From assembly GCA_021613335.1 (NCBI GenBank), contig JAJTWR010000044.1, positions 1,237,501 through 1,301,500 on the forward strand: a stretch of DNA of 64,000 bases. Reading direction: 5' to 3'. The notes below the pieces were generated by a model. It ran no database searches, was not told where the DNA came from, and saw only the letters and a list, made by a program, of their open reading frames with translations. This document shows, in pieces, positions 62,379 to 64,000 of the stretch (position 1 is its first letter; every line of letters starts with the position of its first letter). The translations under genes were made by a program, and so were the position numbers. This DNA is from Whitmania pigra. Lineage: Eukaryota; Annelida; Clitellata; Hirudinida; Haemopidae.

Positions 62379-62900
62379 AGGAGGGACTAACATCTGAAGA
62401 GAAAGGAAAACTTTGGTCTTAAAAACAACAAAATTTTCACAAAGAAAGATTGCCTAGCAATTAAATAGAAGTGATGTTGTTGTTTCTAGATTTGTACAAG
62501 ATCTAGAAGGCTATGGAGCAAAATATGTTAGTAGAAGACCTCAAAAACTCTGACCAAAGATGAGATGAAGACTCTTTCGTGAAGCTTCCAAAGAAAATCT
62601 CTCTGCAAACAAGCTTACAACAAGCTTGAAATTAAATATCTGTTAGGAGACAAACTGCAATTATTTAAATAACGGTGGAAAATTCAAATATGACAGACGT
62701 TTGAAGGTTCTGCATCTCAAAGAAGTTCGCAGAATGGTGCACGTGGAATTGGCCAAGAATATGTCCAGGAAAAGAAAATCGTTACCTTTTTACTGCAGAA
62801 CTACTATTACGGATTTGGGCTGTCAATCTTCGGAACCCCGAAGCATAAGTTAATCAAATGAATGTACGACTTCTCCTCCATTCTATATTCAAGTAATATT
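62370..62900 (+). pseudogene. Tc1/mariner-type transposase relic
   Basis: Broken frames read GLTSEEKGKLWSLKTTKFSQ, RKIA, stop, QLNRSDVVVSRFVQDLEGYG and AKYVSRRPQKLTKDEMKTL, then stops and frameshifts. This matches the paired helix-turn-helix DNA-binding half of Tc3/Tc1-like transposases (LTxxEKGKI..L...G.S.REIA..I.RS..VV..F.....YG.K...GRPKKLT). No catalytic DDE region is readable and I could not locate terminal repeats. Confidence 0.7.
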
Positions 62901-64000
62901 TTTCTCTACTTTTTTGTCGATCTTAAAAAGAGGTAATTGAAGCCCTTGATGCGAAAATTAAAAACACTGGCGTCGAAAGATAATTGAAAATAATGAGAAA
63001 CAAATACCCGAATACTTTCGGGTTGGTGGATTCATTTGGTTAACTATGCGTTATTTGGTTGCGACTTGAATGATTATATATGGATAATTATATTGACTAA
63101 TTATAGTGGATCCGAAATAATATCACGATAACGACCATCGAAGTCAATTTATTGCGCAATCCAAGACTTAGAGAAACCACAACAGAACTAAAACAAAAAT
63201 AATAAAGCTGTTTTTTTCTTAAATAACAAAAGTTGTAAGCATAAATCAAGTCTGGTCTTCGGAACTGAATAGTATTAGTAGATAGGAAAGATAGTTTTTT
63301 GGAAAATATCGCACAATGTTTTAGTTTTAAAAACTTGACTATTTTGGTTCTTCGCATTTCGTTGTCAAACTACTTTTTTTATATAATATTTTATAATAAA
63401 TATATATATATATATATACAATATATTTTATATATATTAAACTGAGTGTCCAATGTCACAGAAAACAATTTTTGTAGGAGCATCCATCACTTACTACAGG
63501 CTTAATATGAAAGCTGACAGAATAACCTGTTACTGTTACTGTTAATGATGTAACTATTAGATTCTAACCGCTTGAAACTGTTTATCGTTAATTGCCAAGT
63601 CTTACTTTTTATGACCTGCAGAATCTCTTCATTTACTTTTCAAAACTTTCTCTTGTTTAAACTTATGTTAGGATTTAGAATTCTCATCAAAATATTTCTA
63701 CGTGGACGTCCAACGGTAGTATTTAGCCGAAATAGTTGAGTTTTTTTAGTGCCTCGTGTGTCCGATTAGGAAATGGAGGCGTCACTATTAAATGGCGCTT
63801 CCTTGGACGCTTTTTTAGTTTTCAGAATTTTGGGCTAACCAATTAATAATTAATAATTAATAATTGATCATTTCCATTCGTGTTTGAGACCGTGAATTTC
63901 TTTAGCCTAAGTAAACTTTGTTTAGCAATCATTGTGTCTGAATTAGATTTTCCATATTCAGTTGAGACCAAACAATTAAACTCACAGTTTTCATTTTAAT
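62901..64000. other. Non-coding right end of window
   Basis: No gene seen. A (TA)n run lies at about 63402-63440. TAATTAATAATTAATAATTA is a short tandem repeat at 63.84-63.86 kb. Confidence 0.5.

Overview
This is animal nuclear DNA: AT-rich, intron-rich (introns of roughly 60 bp to several kb with GT..AG borders), full of transposon debris and without operons. The animal is probably a spiralian invertebrate (mollusc, annelid, brachiopod or nemertean grade). The best clue is a four-exon precursor for a GGNG-type neuropeptide at 58.7-61.3 kb, a family I know from annelids, molluscs and brachiopods. All gene models were assembled by eye from open frames, splice signals, phase agreement and remembered family sequences. 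No searches were run.

Layout. 0-9 kb is mostly non-coding. It holds a candidate small secreted protein (4.6-5.3 kb, +) and the first coding exons of a trachealess/NPAS1/3 bHLH-PAS factor (7.0-7.6 kb, -), whose PAS exons must lie outside the window. 9.2-16.5 kb (-) is a nearly complete 17-exon myotubularin of the MTMR3/MTMR4 type (PH-GRAM, phosphatase core with CX5R, coiled coil, C-terminal FYVE). 17.2-20.1 kb is a CMC/EnSpm-like DNA transposon with inverted ends, a transposase-like gene and a DUF4806 protein. 20-23 kb and 25.5-26.7 kb are repeat debris. 23.4-25.4 kb (+) is RBM34. 27.3-30.5 kb (-) is cyclin L. 31.3-33.8 kb (-) is lebercilin (LCA5 type), head-to-head with an unrecognised 74-residue protein (34.1-34.7 kb, +).

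35.3-38 kb is a nested insertion: a 5'-truncated LINE with RNase H, flanked by a 13-bp target duplication, sits inside a tRNA-derived SINE that ends in the same 3' tail as the LINE. 38.6-41.1 kb (-) is an SH3BGRL-like gene with an L2/CR1-type LINE fragment in its first intron. 41.6-43.7 kb is a hAT element with intact terminal repeats and a perfect 8-bp target duplication. 44-45.5 kb (+) is a CCDC90/MCUR1-like mitochondrial membrane gene carrying one in-frame stop. 46.4-47.3 kb is a LINE endonuclease fragment. 48.7-49.5 kb (-) is an unidentified single-pass membrane protein.

49.5-64 kb is gene-poor. It has a candidate three-exon secreted peptide precursor (54.3-55.2 kb), a tentative all-phase-0 membrane-protein gene (55.8-58.6 kb), the GGNG precursor and a dead Tc1/mariner copy. 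The genes form no pathway. They are independent housekeeping, ciliary, endosomal and neuropeptide loci separated by mobile DNA.
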